Assembly (NCBI GenBank): GCA_964511555.1
Contig: CAZEFR010000033.1
Location: forward strand, 1 to 25,440
Source: CAIZGX01 sp964511555
GTDB lineage: Bacteria; Bacteroidota; Bacteroidia; Flavobacteriales_D; Sanyastnellaceae
Direction of reading: 5' to 3'
DNA length: 25,440 nucleotides
Every line of letters starts with the position of its first letter. Positions within the stretch are counted from its first letter, which is position 1. A program made the position numbers and the translations under genes. Below the pieces are notes generated by a model. The model did no database searches, was not told where the DNA came from, and saw only the letters and a program-made list of their open reading frames with translations. This document shows positions 24,521-25,440 of this stretch, piece after piece.

Positions 24521-24550
24521 TTGTGAATAACAATTCATGATGTACATTTG
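24521..24550 (+). promoter_or_regulatory. rpsL (str operon) promoter
   Basis: TTG at 24521-24523, exactly 19 bases, then TACATTTG at 24543-24550. This is a full match to the phylum's -33/-7 pattern. The leader to the rpsL ATG is about 60 bases and contains a small hairpin, CGAGT/ACTCG at 24565-24579. Confidence 0.8.
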
Positions 24551-24615
24551 CACCCCGAATTTTCCGAGTCTTGAACTCGTATTAAAAATAGTGAAATAAA
24601 GGAACTTACATAACA

Positions 24616-24996
24616 ATGCCAACAGTTCAACAGTTAATTAAAAAGGGTCGCGAACCAAAGACCTACCGCAGTAAATCAGCTGCTCTAACCTCATGTCCAC
24701 AGCGTCGTGGGGTTTGTACCAAAGTGTATACAACTACACCTAAGAAGCCAAACTCAGCTTTGCGTAAAGTAGCTAAGGTTCGTTTGACGAATGGTTTTGA
24801 AATCATCGCCTACATTGGTGGTGAAGGGCACAACTTGCAAGAGCACAGTATCGTTTTGGTACGTGGTGGTCGTGTTAAAGATTTGCCAGGTGTTCGTTAC
24901 CACATCGTTCGTGGAGCTCTAGATACTGCCGGCGTAAACGGTCGTGGTCAAAGAAGATCTAAATACGGTACGAAGCGTCCTAAAGTTAAAAAATAA
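24616..24996 (+). CDS. rpsL: 30S ribosomal protein S12
   Basis: S12 sits at the decoding centre of the small subunit and controls accuracy. The 126-residue protein contains the invariant segments TTTPKKPNSALRKV, YIGGEGHNLQEHS and GGRVKDLPGVRYH. Lysines 43 and 88 (42 and 87 in numbering without Met) and P91 of the streptomycin-site loop are the ordinary residues, so no resistance substitution is present. It is the first gene of the str operon, followed by rpsG after 21 bases. The region before the ATG (AAGGAAC at 24599-24605) is purine-rich with weak Shine-Dalgarno character. A leader hairpin at 24565-24579 could be a regulatory site, but I have no evidence for it. Confidence 0.98.
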   Translation: MPTVQQLIKKGREPKTYRSKSAALTSCPQRRGVCTKVYTTTPKKPNSALRKVAKVRLTNGFEIIAYIGGEGHNLQEHSIVLVRGGRVKDLPGVRYHIVRGALDTAGVNGRGQRRSKYGTKRPKVKK

Positions 24997-25017
24997 TCGC
25001 ATTAAGAATATTTTGCA

Positions 25018-25440
25018 ATGAGAAGAAGAAAAGCCAAAAAAATTGCGGTACTTCCAGATCCGAAGTTCAACGAAGTAACTGTAACCAAGTTTGTGAATAA
25101 TTTAATGCTTCAAGGAAAGAAGGGTGTTGCCTTTTCAATCTTTTATGACGCATTAGACCGTGTAGCGGCTAAAACAAGCGAAGACGGTTTAGAGATATGG
25201 AAGAAGGCACTGGAGAATGTTACTCCTGCTGTTGAGGTTAGAAGCCGCCGAGTAGGTGGAGCAACATTCCAAATTCCTTCACCAATCCGTGAAGACCGCA
25301 AGAATTCAATGGCTATGAAATGGTTAATTGGATACTCTCGCAAGAGAAACGAGAAGAGTATGGCTGAGAAGTTGGCTAACGAAATCGTTGCAGCTTCCAA
25401 AGGTGAAGGGTCAGCTTTCAAAAAGAAAGAAGATGTTCAC
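25018..25440 (+). CDS. rpsG: 30S ribosomal protein S7 (cut by window end)
   Basis: S7 starts assembly of the 30S head by binding 16S rRNA. The frame opens with MRRRKAKKIAVLPDPKF and stays open to the last base, giving 141 residues of a protein usually near 156-158. Diagnostic text includes VTKFVNNLMLQGKKG, FYDALDRV, VEVRSRRVGGATFQIP and AMKWLIGYSRKR. It follows rpsL after 21 bases, the standard str operon order. The spacer is too short to hold an S7-binding translational operator like the one in the longer E. coli rpsL-rpsG gap. No stop codon is visible because the window ends first. Confidence 0.97.
   Translation, partial: MRRRKAKKIAVLPDPKFNEVTVTKFVNNLMLQGKKGVAFSIFYDALDRVAAKTSEDGLEIWKKALENVTPAVEVRSRRVGGATFQIPSPIREDRKNSMAMKWLIGYSRKRNEKSMAEKLANEIVAASKGEGSAFKKKEDVH

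Noticed and set aside
24616..24996. Possible streptomycin-resistance change in S12
   Set aside because: The lysines at 43 and 88 and the surrounding loop are the ordinary sensitive-type residues.

Overview
This window looks like chromosomal backbone of a member of the Bacteroidota, probably Flavobacteriales (inference). Four things point there. A type IX secretion (T9SS) component, PorQ, is encoded together with two large secreted proteins carrying T9SS C-terminal sorting tails. Several promoters fit the Bacteroidota pattern TTG-N19-TAnnTTTG instead of the E. coli -35/-10 pattern. Most start codons are preceded by A/T-rich sequence instead of a clear Shine-Dalgarno. The gene families themselves (Lon with an acidic N-terminal extension, RibB with a degenerate GTP cyclohydrolase tail, type B L31) also fit.

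Layout. Bases 1-152 hold the 3' end of an unrecognised + strand gene. Then come lon, porQ and class II fructose-bisphosphate aldolase (+). A 960-residue T9SS cargo protein with a LamG-like domain (-) converges on the aldolase with no space between the stops. Next is xerD (-). The 307-base divergent gap 8632-8938 contains no protein gene; it holds a perfect terminator hairpin, a possible minus-strand small RNA and the rpmE2 promoter. On the + strand follow rpmE2 with its terminator, then argS-ribB-def-lipoprotein, tightly packed, then an AlkB-like membrane di-iron hydroxylase, tRNA-Gly(GCC) and tRNA-Leu(TAA), each tRNA followed by its own terminator, an acyltransferase-3 membrane protein and an SRPBCC protein. 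A second T9SS cargo protein of 1067 residues (-) overlaps the SRPBCC stop codon. ettA, waaA and an outer-membrane barrel gene (-) follow, divergent from a sugar aminotransferase (+). The window ends with the str operon start, rpsL and a truncated rpsG (+).

Functional themes. Translation is strongly represented (rpmE2, argS, def, two tRNAs, ettA, rpsL, rpsG). Envelope work is the second theme: PorQ and two T9SS substrates, waaA for Kdo addition to lipid A, an unknown barrel protein coupled to waaA, a nucleotide-sugar aminotransferase and an acyltransferase. Metabolism is covered by the aldolase, riboflavin synthesis and AlkB.

I see no prophage, insertion sequence, CRISPR array or defence island. 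The most interesting items are modest: a candidate small RNA upstream of xerD, a cysteine-free GTP cyclohydrolase II-like domain in RibB, a repeated arrangement in which T9SS cargo genes run tail-to-tail into neighbours with no intergenic space, a consistent promoter grammar with probable leaderless starts, an AlkB with an altered first histidine box, and an uncharacterised barrel gene next to waaA.
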